Shown: positions 34,601-44,058 of the stretch, in pieces
How the letters are laid out: every line of letters begins with the position of its first letter
How positions within the stretch are numbered: position 1 is the stretch's first letter
Assembly (NCBI GenBank): GCA_035578155.1
Contig: JAPWDM010000015.1
Location: 11,970,209-12,034,208, forward strand
Direction of reading: 5' to 3'
Origin: Brachynemurus nebulosus
Lineage: Eukaryota > Arthropoda > Insecta > Neuroptera > Myrmeleontidae
DNA length: 64,000 nucleotides
The notes under the pieces: model-generated
Database searches by the model: none
Told to the model about the DNA's origin: nothing
What the model saw: only the letters and a program-made list of their open reading frames with translations
Program-made: the position numbers and the translations under genes

Positions 34601-36380
34601 CTATGAGGAAAATGAACGACAAATTGTAATTAAACATGCAGGTCGGCAAAGAGAAGTTATATTACCAGGTACCAATTTAAAGGTGGATGGTTATTGTGAG
34701 GAAACCAGACAGGTGTTTGAATTCCACGGGTGCTATTATCATGGGCACGACGTTTGTCAACAAACTCGACGTAATGAGCCGCTACATGAGGCACCAGATG
34801 ATACGTTAAACAGTCGATTCGAACGAACTAAGGCTAAAACAAAGCGAATCCAAGAATTGGGTTATGACATCATCGAGATGTGGGAGTGTCAATTTCGAAA
34901 AATGTTAAAGATTGGAACTGATTTGAAATATTTGGAATGCCATCCAATGATAAATTCCACTCCTTTAAACCCCCGCGACGCGTTTTATGGTGGTCGTACA
35001 GGCTGTACAAAATTATATTACAAAGTCAAAGATAATGAGAAAATTAAATACGTCGATGTCTGTTCGTTGTACCCGTGGGTATGCAAATACGGAAAATTTC
35101 CTCTAGGCCATCCAAAGATTTATGTTGGTGAGGATTGTAAAGAGCTGATTGACAATAACAACATTTTGAATGCTAATGTTAACGGATTAATTAAATGCAA
35201 AATTTTACCACCACAGAATTTGTACCATCCTGTGTTGCCGATGAAACAGAACAACAAGCTTATGTTTGTTTTGTGCCGAACATGTGGTGAAGAATGCAAT
35301 CAGAACGATGATTGCATGCATTCGGTTGATGAAAGAGCACTCACTGGTACCTGGGTAACTGATGAAGTGAAAAAAGCCCTCGAACTCGGTTACCAATTAA
35401 TTGATGTTTATGAAATTTGGCAGTATGATGTAACTCAGTACAGTCGAGAAAGCGGTATTGGTGGACTATTTGTCGATTTCATAAACAAATTTTTAAAAAT
35501 GAAACAGGAGGCGTCTGGTTGGCCGTCAAATTGCAACACCGAGGAAGAACGTATAAACTATGTTGACGAATATTACAAAAATGAAGGGGTCCGATTGGAA
35601 TTTACGAAAATTTTGAAAAACCCCGGCTTACGATCACTGGCCAAATTGATGTTGAACAGTTTCTGGGAAAAGTTTGGTCAGCGGAAAAACCAGCCGAAAA
35701 CTAGTATTATTCACAAGCCAAAAGACCTATACGACCTACTTACCAACCCTGCTATCGATATAAACTATATTCAGGAAGTTAATGAACAGACAATCATTGT
35801 CAATTGGGAGCATAGAGACGAGGCGGCCGATCTTTTGTCTACAGTAAACTGCGTCATCGCCGCGTATGTAACAACTCAGGCCCGACTCAAGTTATACAGT
35901 TATCTCGAACAACTACAAGAAAGGGCTCTGTATTATGACACCGATTCCGTAATTTTCGTCTCAAGAGAGACCGGATATGACGTCCCTACAGGCTCTTTCC
36001 TCGGAGATATGACGGATGAACTAGCAGACTATGGACCGGGAAGCTACATCAATGAGTTTGTTTCGGGAGGTCCGAAAATGTATGGGTATACTGTATACTC
36101 GACGACAGAGAAGAAAATTAAACCACCCACATGTAAAATAAAAGGAATTACAATAAACTATGAATCAGGCAAGTTGGCGAATTTTAATACCCTCAAGAAG
36201 ATGATCACTGAAGACGTTCCACCAGTCACAATAATATCTCGTAATATTCGACGCACTGAAGAACACAACGTTGTAACAAAAACTGAACAAAAAATTTTCA
36301 AGCCAACATTCAACAAACGGCGGAGAGTAGAGAAATTCGACTCAGTTCCTTACGGATTTAAAAGACAAAGAACGGAATAA
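31614..36380 (+). CDS. polB: Polinton DNA polymerase B (two exons)
   Basis: Exon 1 (31,614-31,692) encodes a Cys-rich start; the donor GTAAGT at 31,693 and the acceptor TTATTATTAG ending at 32,244 join it in frame to exon 2 (32,245-36,380), giving about 1,404 residues. Order: low-complexity N-terminus; conserved Polinton N-terminal domain (FEKGPGWMAFRDGKDVTFED); Cys-rich zinc clusters (CEACH...CGASCPCC...CDDC); exonuclease FFDLET, AHNGQAFDNQF and YCTSDVD; polymerase motif A VDVCSLYP, motif B LAKLMLNSFWEKFG, motif C YYDTDSVIF. All catalytic acids are present and exon 2 is uninterrupted. It replicates the element by protein priming. A duplicated intron/exon segment lies inside the intron. Confidence 0.95.
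31697..32310 (+). repeat. Tandem 306/307-bp duplication spanning polB intron and exon start
   Basis: Unit 1 (31,697-32,003) and unit 2 (32,004-32,310) are nearly identical, differing by one base (GGGTGG/GGCTGG) and one T in a homopolymer. Each has the acceptor and the first codons of exon 2. Unit 2 is preceded by CCGAGTT, not a GTAAGT donor, so the first exon copy cannot be spliced onward; use of its acceptor would give an early stop. Confidence 0.92.
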
Positions 36381-37300
36381 AATTGTGAGTGAAAATAAAA
36401 AAAAACTATTTAAAATATAACAATTGTGAATTTTAAATAAAGCTCGACCCCCTTAATAGTTTAAAAGACGAAAAGAAGAAGAAGAGAATAAAATTATCTG
36501 TGTAAATAAACACCAAATATACATAATATGTTGATAAGAATACATTGTGTTAGTGAACTTCCTGATATTTATTGTAAATAAATAACATTTAAATAATGTA
36601 CGTACGTACGTTAAACAAATGAGTGTGTTTCGTAGTTTTAAACATCAGCTAATTAATAAAGCCGTGTTATCGAACAGTGATGATGATAAACGCTTTATAC
36701 TACCTAGTAATATATTTCTCACGGGGACATTATAAAATAGACAATTTTTATTTTTGATAATTAGTGAATAAAACTTTTTTATATATTTATGTAAATAAAC
36801 CTCAACTATTTTATATATTACTACTAGCGATAAGATAACATTGTAATAGTTATGATAAAAACACCACATGTATGTCTGCTAATAATAAAAATGTGTGTAA
36901 ACTTGACCATGAATTTTTTTTTTAAAAATATTTGTAGATATGTATTTTAAAGATAAGAAAATAAAAAAGCGGCCGCTTTATTTAAAATTTTTATTATTAA
37001 TAATAAATACAAAATTTGTATAAATTATAAAATTTGATATTATTAACAAATACATATAAAACTATGTATGACTTATATAAAAAAGTGTTCTCGTAATATT
37101 TTATCCACATCTATAAAATTTTGCAAATTACTGGAGGTCCACGGGCCCGAGTCCGGTCCTGAATCAAAACCGAGATGAGCGGTTGGGTCGTGCACGATTT
37201 TGTTCCACTGTTATCTGGTCCTGGATGGTTTTTTCTGTTTCCATTGCTGTTGCTGCTTCACCAAGAATGACTGACTGGTGAGTACTAAAGTTCAGCGTTT
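36381..37300. other. Polinton intergenic region
   Basis: AT-rich. Several AATAAA signals on both strands could end the converging polymerase and integrase transcripts. GCGGCCGC at 36,970 and a tandem ACGTACGTACG near 36,600 are the only distinctive words. No gene was seen. Confidence 0.6.
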
Positions 37301-38217
37301 TTATAAAAGATTTTTGGAAGGTATCCAACAGTTATGATCACGTCCGAAACCGAGCCACTTTACATACACTTTATCCTTCTTCTTTTTCAACACCTTCTCC
37401 ACCAAGTACACGTCCGGATATTTCACTTTTTGGATCTCTTCTTGATAGAATCCTCCTTTAATAGGGTTACCTTGATAATCCTCTAGTAGGTATGTGACTG
37501 GATTGGTTAATTGCACCTTGTTGATTTTAAAAAGTTCAGTCGTCCATGATGGTTGATATCCTTTGTCAAATTGTGATTTATACTTGCTAATGCGAACAAT
37601 ATCTCCAACTTTATATTTTGGTTTTGTAGCAATTTTTACATAATTGTAGACGGTTGAGAGAAGCTTATCTTCCTTGCTTGGTGTTACATCGCGCGGTCGC
37701 ATCTTAATTGTTCTATGCTTACGGGAATTGTAATCATCCACCAGCTTGTCCAACATATCAATCCAACGATACGATCCATTGTAACTAAACATTTTCCACA
37801 TATCGGTCTTGAGTGTTCTGTTAAATCTCTCAACAACCGATGCTTTTTTCGTTGAAAATGTTGAATAATGGTTAATATTGTACTTTTTCATGAGTGCTTT
37901 AAACAGGTGATTATAAAATTTTTTCCAAAATCTGTCTGAAGTGATCGAGGAACACGGTCTTGTTTAAGTATCGATTCAAATGCGGCTGCCACTTCTTTTG
38001 CGGTTTTATTTTTAACCGGTACCGCCCACGCTCGTTTGGAAAAAACATCGATTGTTGTCAATAAAAAATTGTAGTTATTATTCACAGAAGCGTAAGCACC
38101 CATTTCAATTAAATCACTCTGCCATAAATCATCAATTCCTTTTACAATAACGTGCCTACGCGGGAAATTCTTCCGTGCGGGTCTGTGTAGTTCACGTACC
38201 ACCTGTAGTTTGCTCAT
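37301..38217 (-). CDS. int: Polinton integrase with chromodomain, split by a -1 frame change
   Basis: The ATG is at 38,217. The first frame (to 37,888) holds WQSDLIEM with the first catalytic Asp, LLTTIDVFSKRAWAVPVK and QTDFGKNF with the second Asp. The second frame (37,891-37,301) has STKKASVVERFNRTLK with the catalytic Glu, an SH3-like region (YKVGDIVRISKYK) and a terminal chromodomain (VEKVLKKKKDKVYVKWLGF, NCWIPSKNLL). The frame changes by -1 at A-AAT-TTT (37,915-37,921). No HHCC zinc-binding domain is seen before the core. It joins element ends to target DNA, giving the 6-bp duplication. As written, the catalytic triad cannot be made without frameshifting; a lost base in the A-run is the simple alternative. 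Confidence 0.92.
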
Positions 38218-38416
38218 TTTTCTTAACGGGTTTCAGTAATTCATCAAGACGTTCTTCAATCTTCGATATTCGAAGATTAAATGTGGAAATTTCTTGATGT
38301 ATCGATGTTTTATACGATATAAAAAGTTGCGTAGCCTGGATCAACTTGTACACAGCATTTTCAATTTGTGCTTTGTTCATTTCGACTGTTTGTGTTAATT
38401 CGGAAAATTTCTCCAA
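38192..38416 (-). CDS. Small coiled-coil Polinton protein segment
   Basis: About 74 codons rich in heptad-like Leu, Ile, Glu and Lys (NKAQIENAVYKLIQ, EISTFNLRISKIEERLDELL) predict a coiled coil. The first true ATG is internal (about 38,380), so the amino part is open but lacks its own start. It lies +1 to the preceding frame, which ends in TTT-TGA directly before it, and overlaps the integrase start by 26 nt. It may be the carboxyl half of the protein encoded at 38,418-38,633. Function unknown. Confidence 0.6.
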   Translation of the reverse strand: MEKFSELTQTVEMNKAQIENAVYKLIQATQLFISYKTSIHQEISTFNLRISKIEERLDELLKPVKKNEQTTGGT

Positions 38417-38417
38417 T

Positions 38418-38633
38418 TCAAAACTTTTTAAAAATTTTCAGTTTCACCACATCTCGATCACCAGCCGGATCCTTTACATTTGTTAGCTGTCTGTTTGCAA
38501 TATCGTAATTTCCCCTGCTAGTCATCTTTAAACCAATGGATTTAAGAGCTTCTTTCTTAATGCTTTTGTCATGTACACGTCCAAACTTGTCGACGGTTAT
38601 ATTTTTGTTACGCGTACGACCAAATCTATCCAT
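38418..38633 (-). CDS. Small conserved Polinton protein (DRFGR-type amino half)
   Basis: The ATG at 38,633 starts a basic protein with a repeated DRFGRTRN/DKFGRVHD motif, then KSIGLKMTSRGNYDIANRQL and VVKLKIFKKF before TGA at 38,418-38,420. The start overlaps the end of the upstream gene by 8 nt. The last sense codon and stop read TTT TGA, a +1 shift-prone pair, and the coiled-coil frame begins at once in the +1 phase. Function unknown. Confidence 0.6.
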   Translation of the reverse strand: MDRFGRTRNKNITVDKFGRVHDKSIKKEALKSIGLKMTSRGNYDIANRQLTNVKDPAGDRDVVKLKIFKKF

Positions 38634-39672
38634 GTTCAATAAAACCTGCTTCCATCAACTCCTCTAAGATCGAGATTATTTCCCCGTCGTGCCCCGTGTG
38701 TCCCGCTAATTGTGATCCTACGAGTAATCGTAGTCTACTGACCAGTTCGTTAGGGTTGTCCCAGTATATATGCTCCTTTTTCATATTGTTGAACCGCATC
38801 AAACCAGTCCCAAATACTGGAGCACTAGCCGTACGACTTCGTGTTTTATATCTTGGAATTGATCTTGGAATTGGTACCATTTCACTAATAATATTTCGAT
38901 ATTTATAACTTGAGCTACCTTTAACTTGTTGATTTGGGCTGTGATTTCGTCGATGGGCGTTTGTCTGCTTTAAAATTCGTTTGTACTCGTTTAAATCTTC
39001 GGTACGATATACACTTCGTTTTGGTACTTTCATGAAAATCAGCTCATATAAACCAGGTGTTCCTTTATACGTAATACCATTGATTATTATATCATCACCG
39101 TCGATTTGAAACGGCTGATTTCCAATCATCCATTCGTCATCTTTTTTGTACGGTCCATATACTGTATCAATACCACTATTTGGTTGAAGGTACAGCTGTA
39201 AGTATTTTCTTGCTATCGGTCCAAACACTTCAGACGTTGTCATTAGTTTTCTAGCAACACTTTGTGCTGATCCGGGGAATTTTGGTGTCTCAAATACATT
39301 TTGTTCATCTATCGCAGAGGATTCAAAAACATCTTCCATGAGATCAGGTTCTTTCTCTTCCACCACTTCATCCTCCAACTCTTCCTCTTTCGTTGGTAAA
39401 TAGCAATACTCCTGTTTTCTCTTTTTTATTTTAGGTGTAAATGTATCTATTACTTGTGTCTGTTCTTCTTTCGTTTCGACTTTGATAGGTTGGTTGTTCT
39501 TCTCAGTTAATTTTGTAGCTATTTCTTTGAGCGGTGCGGTTACTGGTTCCAGCGTAGTTTGTAGCAACATGTCTGATTCCACTTTCCCAGATCGTAGAGC
39601 TTTAAATTTTTTTCGTATATTATTTGCTGTTTTTATAATACTCTTTTTAACAAGCTCTTTCTTCTTATCCAT
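38626..39672 (-). CDS. Conserved Polinton protein of unknown function (DUF8207-like)
   Basis: From the ATG at 39,672 (348 residues) the protein has a basic amino end, an acidic middle (EEELEDEVVEEKEPDLMEDV) and a conserved carboxyl part: GPIARKYLQLYL, YGPYKKDDEWMIGNQPFQID, GTPGLYELIFMKVP, then YWDNPNELVSRLRLLVGSQL with AGHTGHDGEI. The last block is one I know from uncharacterised insect Polinton proteins. The basic/acidic layout suggests a virion or DNA-associated role, which is inference. The frame is intact. Confidence 0.7.
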   Translation of the reverse strand: MDKKKELVKKSIIKTANNIRKKFKALRSGKVESDMLLQTTLEPVTAPLKEIATKLTEKNNQPIKVETKEEQTQVIDTFTPKIKKRKQEYCYLPTKEEELEDEVVEEKEPDLMEDVFESSAIDEQNVFETPKFPGSAQSVARKLMTTSEVFGPIARKYLQLYLQPNSGIDTVYGPYKKDDEWMIGNQPFQIDGDDIIINGITYKGTPGLYELIFMKVPKRSVYRTEDLNEYKRILKQTNAHRRNHSPNQQVKGSSSYKYRNIISEMVPIPRSIPRYKTRSRTASAPVFGTGLMRFNNMKKEHIYWDNPNELVSRLRLLVGSQLAGHTGHDGEIISILEELMEAGFIEHG

Positions 39673-39837
39673 TTTGACAACTGTTTCATACAACAGTCTC
39701 TCAAGAACTGAATCTTTATCTTACACAGCCGTTTATTTATACAACAGGTCAGTTACTGCCCTGCTGAAATCAGTTACTGCTCTGGTTAATAGCGGTTAAC
39801 AGTCTGTTGAAACCAGCTCTGGTTAACAGCCAGTTCA

Positions 39838-40533
39838 TCACTGTCCTCTCCAAAAGCTATCAAGCTTGTTTCGATATCTGCCATTGCGGATATCATCCTC
39901 CTTACAGATGGTCAAAAATCCATATTTATCTCGCCAGCACTCTTGACATAGGTTTTTGAACTCTGTGAAAGACATGTCGGAATTGATGTGATCATCGTAA
40001 ATATGTCTAAGATTCAGATCATCTTGTTTGAAGACAGTGATAAAATTTGTATTGTCCCGTACGTTGTGTTTGGGTGTTGCTGTATACGTTTGAGTTAGAT
40101 AAAAGCAATCGTCGTTGTAGTGTCGAGAGTGACAAAAATATTCTTCTATTATGGCCTTTTTCTCCCGCGCAGATACATCATCGAATATTATCAAAGAATT
40201 TGGTAGAGCATCCATTGGTGGTATGACATCCTCGTTATTGGAGAATGTAAAATAACCCATACCTTTAACAAGTTTAATACCTTGTTTTAGATATTCATAT
40301 TTCGGTTGGTGTAATGATTTAGAATAGATGTATATATTTTCAAACGCCAGACCGTCGGGATGCTGTATTAGTGAAATAAGCAGTGAAGTCTTTCCGCAAC
40401 CACTCGGTCCACAAATGATTGCTCTAATACTGTTCGGTAGCAACGGGCCGTTTTTCTTGTTGTTGTCGATATTAAATGAAAATTCAAAATTGAGTATTGG
40501 TAGCGTTTTTCGTTGTTTAATGAACGAAGACAT
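39838..40533 (-). CDS. Packaging ATPase (FtsK/HerA superfamily)
   Basis: A 231-residue intact protein. The Walker A motif GPSGCGKTSL lies near residue 40; the Walker B-like LIIFDDV sits near residue 115, after a hydrophobic strand. SRHYNDDCFYLTQTY fits the sensor strand of A32-type ATPases, and the length is normal for Polinton ATPases. It is presumed to pump the genome into capsids. It diverges from the PLA2 gene starting at 40,655, leaving about 120 bp for a two-way promoter. Confidence 0.92.
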   Translation of the reverse strand: MSSFIKQRKTLPILNFEFSFNIDNNKKNGPLLPNSIRAIICGPSGCGKTSLLISLIQHPDGLAFENIYIYSKSLHQPKYEYLKQGIKLVKGMGYFTFSNNEDVIPPMDALPNSLIIFDDVSAREKKAIIEEYFCHSRHYNDDCFYLTQTYTATPKHNVRDNTNFITVFKQDDLNLRHIYDDHINSDMSFTEFKNLCQECWRDKYGFLTICKEDDIRNGRYRNKLDSFWRGQ

Positions 40534-40654
40534 CTCACCGATATTGACCGAATTAGACTATTTCGTATACTAACAAATTACGTAGAATTTTAATCTATTT
40601 ATAATATCTATAAAATAGTTAAGCATACGATTCTTGTTTTCAGTTCATCTTAAA

Positions 40655-41492
40655 ATGTCTGTGCGAAAACAACGAGCTGTCAGTTGCAGACGGACAAGCG
40701 ATGCGAACACATTGGGTCGCGGACTAATAAATTCTGCTATCAACAAGTTACCATTTGAACTACATATACCCGGTTATCAGTATTGTGGACCTGGAACGCG
40801 ACTACGTGAACGACTATTACGAGGTGACCCCGGTATCAATAAATTGGACGCTGCATGTAAAGAACACGATATCGCCTATTCACAGTTCAAAGATATCAAC
40901 TGTGATATCAACTGTGATAGTATCTTATGATTTAGTTTTAGCCAACAAAGCGTGGGAGCGAGTTAAATCATCAGACGCAAGTTTTGGTGAGCGAGCCGCT
41001 GCTTGGGCCGTAACGAACGCTATGAAATCAAAAGTAAAATTAGGAATGGGCCATTCAAAGAAGAAGAAGAAGGTGATATTTGGTGCCGGTATTCGTGATA
41101 TAAGAAACATACTGAAGAAAAATAAACCAAAAACTGTTAAAGATACGATCAACATTGCCTTGAAAGCTGCCAGGAAGATCTTTCGAAAGAAAAATAAAAA
41201 GCAATTTACATCGCCGAGAATTATACCAATCCCTAGGACTGGTGGAATTTTACCATTTCTAGTTCCACTTTTTGCCGGGCTATCAGCTGTCGGATCACTT
41301 GCTGATGGCGCTGCGGGTGTTGCGAAAGCAATAAATACCTATAAAACAGCAAAGAAGCAGTTGGATGAAAGCGAGCGACATAACAAAATGATGGAAGCAA
41401 TCGCTCTTGGATCGAAAAAATCCGGTACTGGTCTATATTTAAAACCGTACAGAAAAGGTTTGGGACTTTACATCGATTCAAAAAACTACTGA
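40655..41492 (+). CDS. Phospholipase A2-domain virion-type protein, frame broken
   Basis: The ATG at 40,655 begins a frame with a short basic end, then a PLA2 fold: YQYCGPGTRLRERLLRGDPG (Ca-binding loop) and LDAACKEHDIAYSQF (catalytic His-Asp), like parvovirus VP1 unique regions and adintovirus proteins. It stops at TGA 40,928-40,930; the +1 frame continues immediately with DLVLANKAWERVKSSDAS, AAAWAVTNAMK, a lysine-rich stretch, a hydrophobic GGILPFLVPLFAGLSAVGSL segment and a GLYLKPYRKGLGLY end at 41,492. A 12-bp tandem duplication (GATATCAACTGT) sits just before the break. Likely role is membrane breach or a minor virion component, by family analogy. Confidence 0.85.
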
Positions 41493-41860
41493 GTAAGCTG
41501 CCTCATGACAGACCATTAACTGATCACGACATCTATCAGTTTGGAAAAGAACATATACCAAATTTTCGCGGTGTGTTTATGAGAGATGAATTACCTAAGC
41601 GACCGTGGCGAAAAGAGTGCGCTGTTGTTAATTTGGATAGTTCATCTGGTCGTGGAAGTCATTGGGTGGCGTACGTGAAAGACAACAGGAATGTGGAATA
41701 CTTCGACAGTTATGGGAATTTACGGCCACCTGTTGAAGTTGCAAGATATCTACGTGGAAACAACATTAGATATAATTATAATATTTATCAAAAGTATGAT
41801 GATTTTAATTGTGGTCACCTTTGTTTAGAATTTTTATGTAATAAAGATTTATTTATGTAA
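41480..41860 (+). CDS. Adenain-like cysteine protease
   Basis: The first ATG (41,579) would lose the conserved amino end: in-frame homology (SKLPHDRPLTDHDI, IPNFRGVFMRDELP) extends up to about 41,489, where CTG sits in place of an expected start. The catalytic set is intact: GSHWVAY (His), EYFDSYG (Asp) and FNCGHLC (Cys). The product from 41,489 would be about 123 residues. The preceding gene ends A-AAA-AAC-TAC-TGA (41,480-41,492), a canonical -1 slippery heptamer in phase, and a -1 shift enters this frame. Either CUG initiation or frameshifting could express the full domain. It is presumed to mature capsid proteins. Confidence 0.88.
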   Translation, partial: KKLLSKLPHDRPLTDHDIYQFGKEHIPNFRGVFMRDELPKRPWRKECAVVNLDSSSGRGSHWVAYVKDNRNVEYFDSYGNLRPPVEVARYLRGNNIRYNYNIYQKYDDFNCGHLCLEFLCNKDLFM

Positions 41861-41910
41861 ATAAATATTATTGTAAAGTACTACTTTGTTTCATTTACGT
41901 ATTGGACACC

Positions 41911-42615
41911 ATGTCGTTCACATTAACCTTAAGCGGTGATACTTCAACACTCAGTGCTGAATATTTTCCGCCTATAGAATTAGTGGGTGAATACGTCTGC
42001 GGACTAGTGAATTTCGAAATTTATAATTCGGTACCGAATGTCGATGAAACAAATAATTTGTTTCATTTTAGTACTGATCCTAGTCATGAGCCATTCTGTA
42101 TTGAAATACCTACCGGCAATTACGATTTAGAAGATTTGGAAGCTTATATAGATGACATGTTAACACCGAGTGGAGCAAGTGCTAATGCACAACTTATATT
42201 ACATGCAAATAACAACACGTTGAAAAGTTCGATAAAGTGCACGGAAACAATACATTTTGATAAGGAGAGAACGATCGGTTCACTGCTTGGCTTTAATAAA
42301 CGAAAACTCGAGGCGGGTCATACTCATTATTCAGATAAACCGGCGAATATTATGAAAGTCAATCTGGTGCAAATTGAGACGAATATTACGACAAACAGTT
42401 ATTTGAACAACGTCCAAGCGCATAATATTTATTCGTTTTCAATCCAGGTTGAGCCTGGGTATAAAATAAGCGAGACACCAGCTACAATCATTTATATGCC
42501 TGTAAACGTTCAACGGATAACATTTCTAGTGCTACGTGTTGTGGATCAAGACGGTAACCCGGTTAATTTTCGAGGCGAAACAATAACCATAAAATTACAT
42601 TTAAAACCGGCATAA
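41911..42615 (+). CDS. Minor capsid (penton-type) single jelly-roll protein
   Basis: The ATG at 41,911 gives 234 residues without interruption. Features are those of Polinton penton proteins: SFTLTLSGDTSTLSAEYFPP start, GEYVCGLVNFEIYNSVPNV, IEIPTGNYDLEDLEAYI, GSLLGF, a long beta-rich carboxyl half and VDQDGNPVNFRGETITIKLH close. It lies upstream of the major capsid gene, the usual order. Expected to form icosahedral vertices. Confidence 0.85.
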   Translation: MSFTLTLSGDTSTLSAEYFPPIELVGEYVCGLVNFEIYNSVPNVDETNNLFHFSTDPSHEPFCIEIPTGNYDLEDLEAYIDDMLTPSGASANAQLILHANNNTLKSSIKCTETIHFDKERTIGSLLGFNKRKLEAGHTHYSDKPANIMKVNLVQIETNITTNSYLNNVQAHNIYSFSIQVEPGYKISETPATIIYMPVNVQRITFLVLRVVDQDGNPVNFRGETITIKLHLKPA

Positions 42616-42778
42616 GTCAGGTTGGTATTTAACGACGACAAACCGACGCAGTCAAACAGTTTACAACTTACCGCCAACCAGTGCGGATCGACGACGAAGC
42701 CGCCGTTAACGTTAGCGAACGCAAAATTTCTGCAGCAATACATACAGCGGTACGGATTAGTTTTGAAGAAACGAAGAA

Positions 42779-43986
42779 ATGAATAATATTTTACAAATTA
42801 GTACTGGTGGAGGTGAGCTCGATGAGAGTATTACGAAATTGGAGGAGCATGCGTACTCACCTTTCTTGAATAATTATAATAGTAACGATCAGATAACGAT
42901 CCGTATTCAAAACCAGGACGTGATTTTATTACCGCATAAAAGCTACCTATACATAGAAGGACAGCTGTTGAAGAGTGATGGAACAGTATCAACCACGGCC
43001 GAGCTAAGCAATAATTCAATGGCGTACCTGTTTGACGAGATGCGTTACGAACTGAATGATGTGGAAATTGATCAATGCAAATATGTGGGGCCGACCACCA
43101 CACTAATGAATTATTTATCTTTAAATGAAAGCCAGAGTAAACACCTGTACAATGCGGGGTGGTGTCCTGGTGAAACTATAAAAGTATCCAGCAAAGGTTA
43201 CTTTAATTTCTGTCTACCATTGGATCGAGTGTTTGGCTTTACTCACCATTATAAGAGAGTTATTCTCAATGCAAAACATCAGCTGGTTTTGATTCGTGCG
43301 AGAACAGATTATGATGCAGTATTGTCAACGACTGATGATGTTGTATTTCATATACAAAAAATTCAATGGATGGTTCCACATGTATCGGTGTCTGATGAAG
43401 CGAAACTACAATTGTTAAAATATGTGGAAAATAGTCAAAATATACCGATTGGTTTTCGCACATGGGATATGCACATTTACCCATCGATTCCAACAACGAA
43501 ACACAACATTTGGACGGTGAAAACAACATCACAAGTGGAGAAACCGCGTTATGTGATATTTGCATTACAAACAGATCGACGCGATAAAAAAGAGAAAGAT
43601 GTCACCATATTTGATCACTGTGAACTCTTCGATGTTAAAGTATATTTGAATTCAGAAAAGTACCCGTACATGGATCTAAATTTGGATTTTTCTAATGACA
43701 AATTTGCATTGGCGTATCATATGTTTTCAAAATTTCAAGAGGGTTACTACAACTTTAACAAAAATGAACCGTTGCTCAATCGAAAATAATACAAAGATAT
43801 TGCCCCCATCATTTTCATTGATTGTTCTCGTCAAAACGAAACTCTAAAAAGTGGGGCTATCGATATACGAATTGAATTTAAAACAACAAAGAAATACCAG
43901 CTAACACGGCGGCGTTTTGTCTTTTATCACATGATCGAACAATTCAATACAACCCACTGACAAACATCGTTACAAGAGTTATATAA
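42779..43986 (+). pseudogene. Major capsid protein (double jelly-roll), carboxyl end disrupted
   Basis: The ATG at 42,779 opens 336 codons typical of Polinton major capsid proteins: STGGGELDESITKLEEHAYS, IRIQNQDVILLPHKSYLYIE, MAYLFDEMRYELNDVEIDQ, GYFNFCLPLDRVFGF, IQWMVPHVSVSD, RTWDMHIYPSIP, and NKNEPLL near the end. A TAA at 43,787-43,789 stops it, but capsid homology continues in the same frame from 43,790 (IDCSRQNETLKSG) to about 43,880, then in the next frame to 43,986. So one nonsense codon and one later shift remove about 65 conserved residues. A functional capsid from this copy is unlikely unless the stop is read through. Confidence 0.9.
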
Positions 43987-44058
43987 AACACAGTACTCAT
44001 CTAAAGTTCGTTTCATTTACAAACCGCCTTCTACACACATCGATCATCGTTTGTGAAA

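Noticed and set aside
32582..35396. Minus-strand frames opposite the Polinton polymerase
   Set aside because: The plus strand has a single long conserved frame with all polymerase motifs; the opposite frames are shadows without domains.
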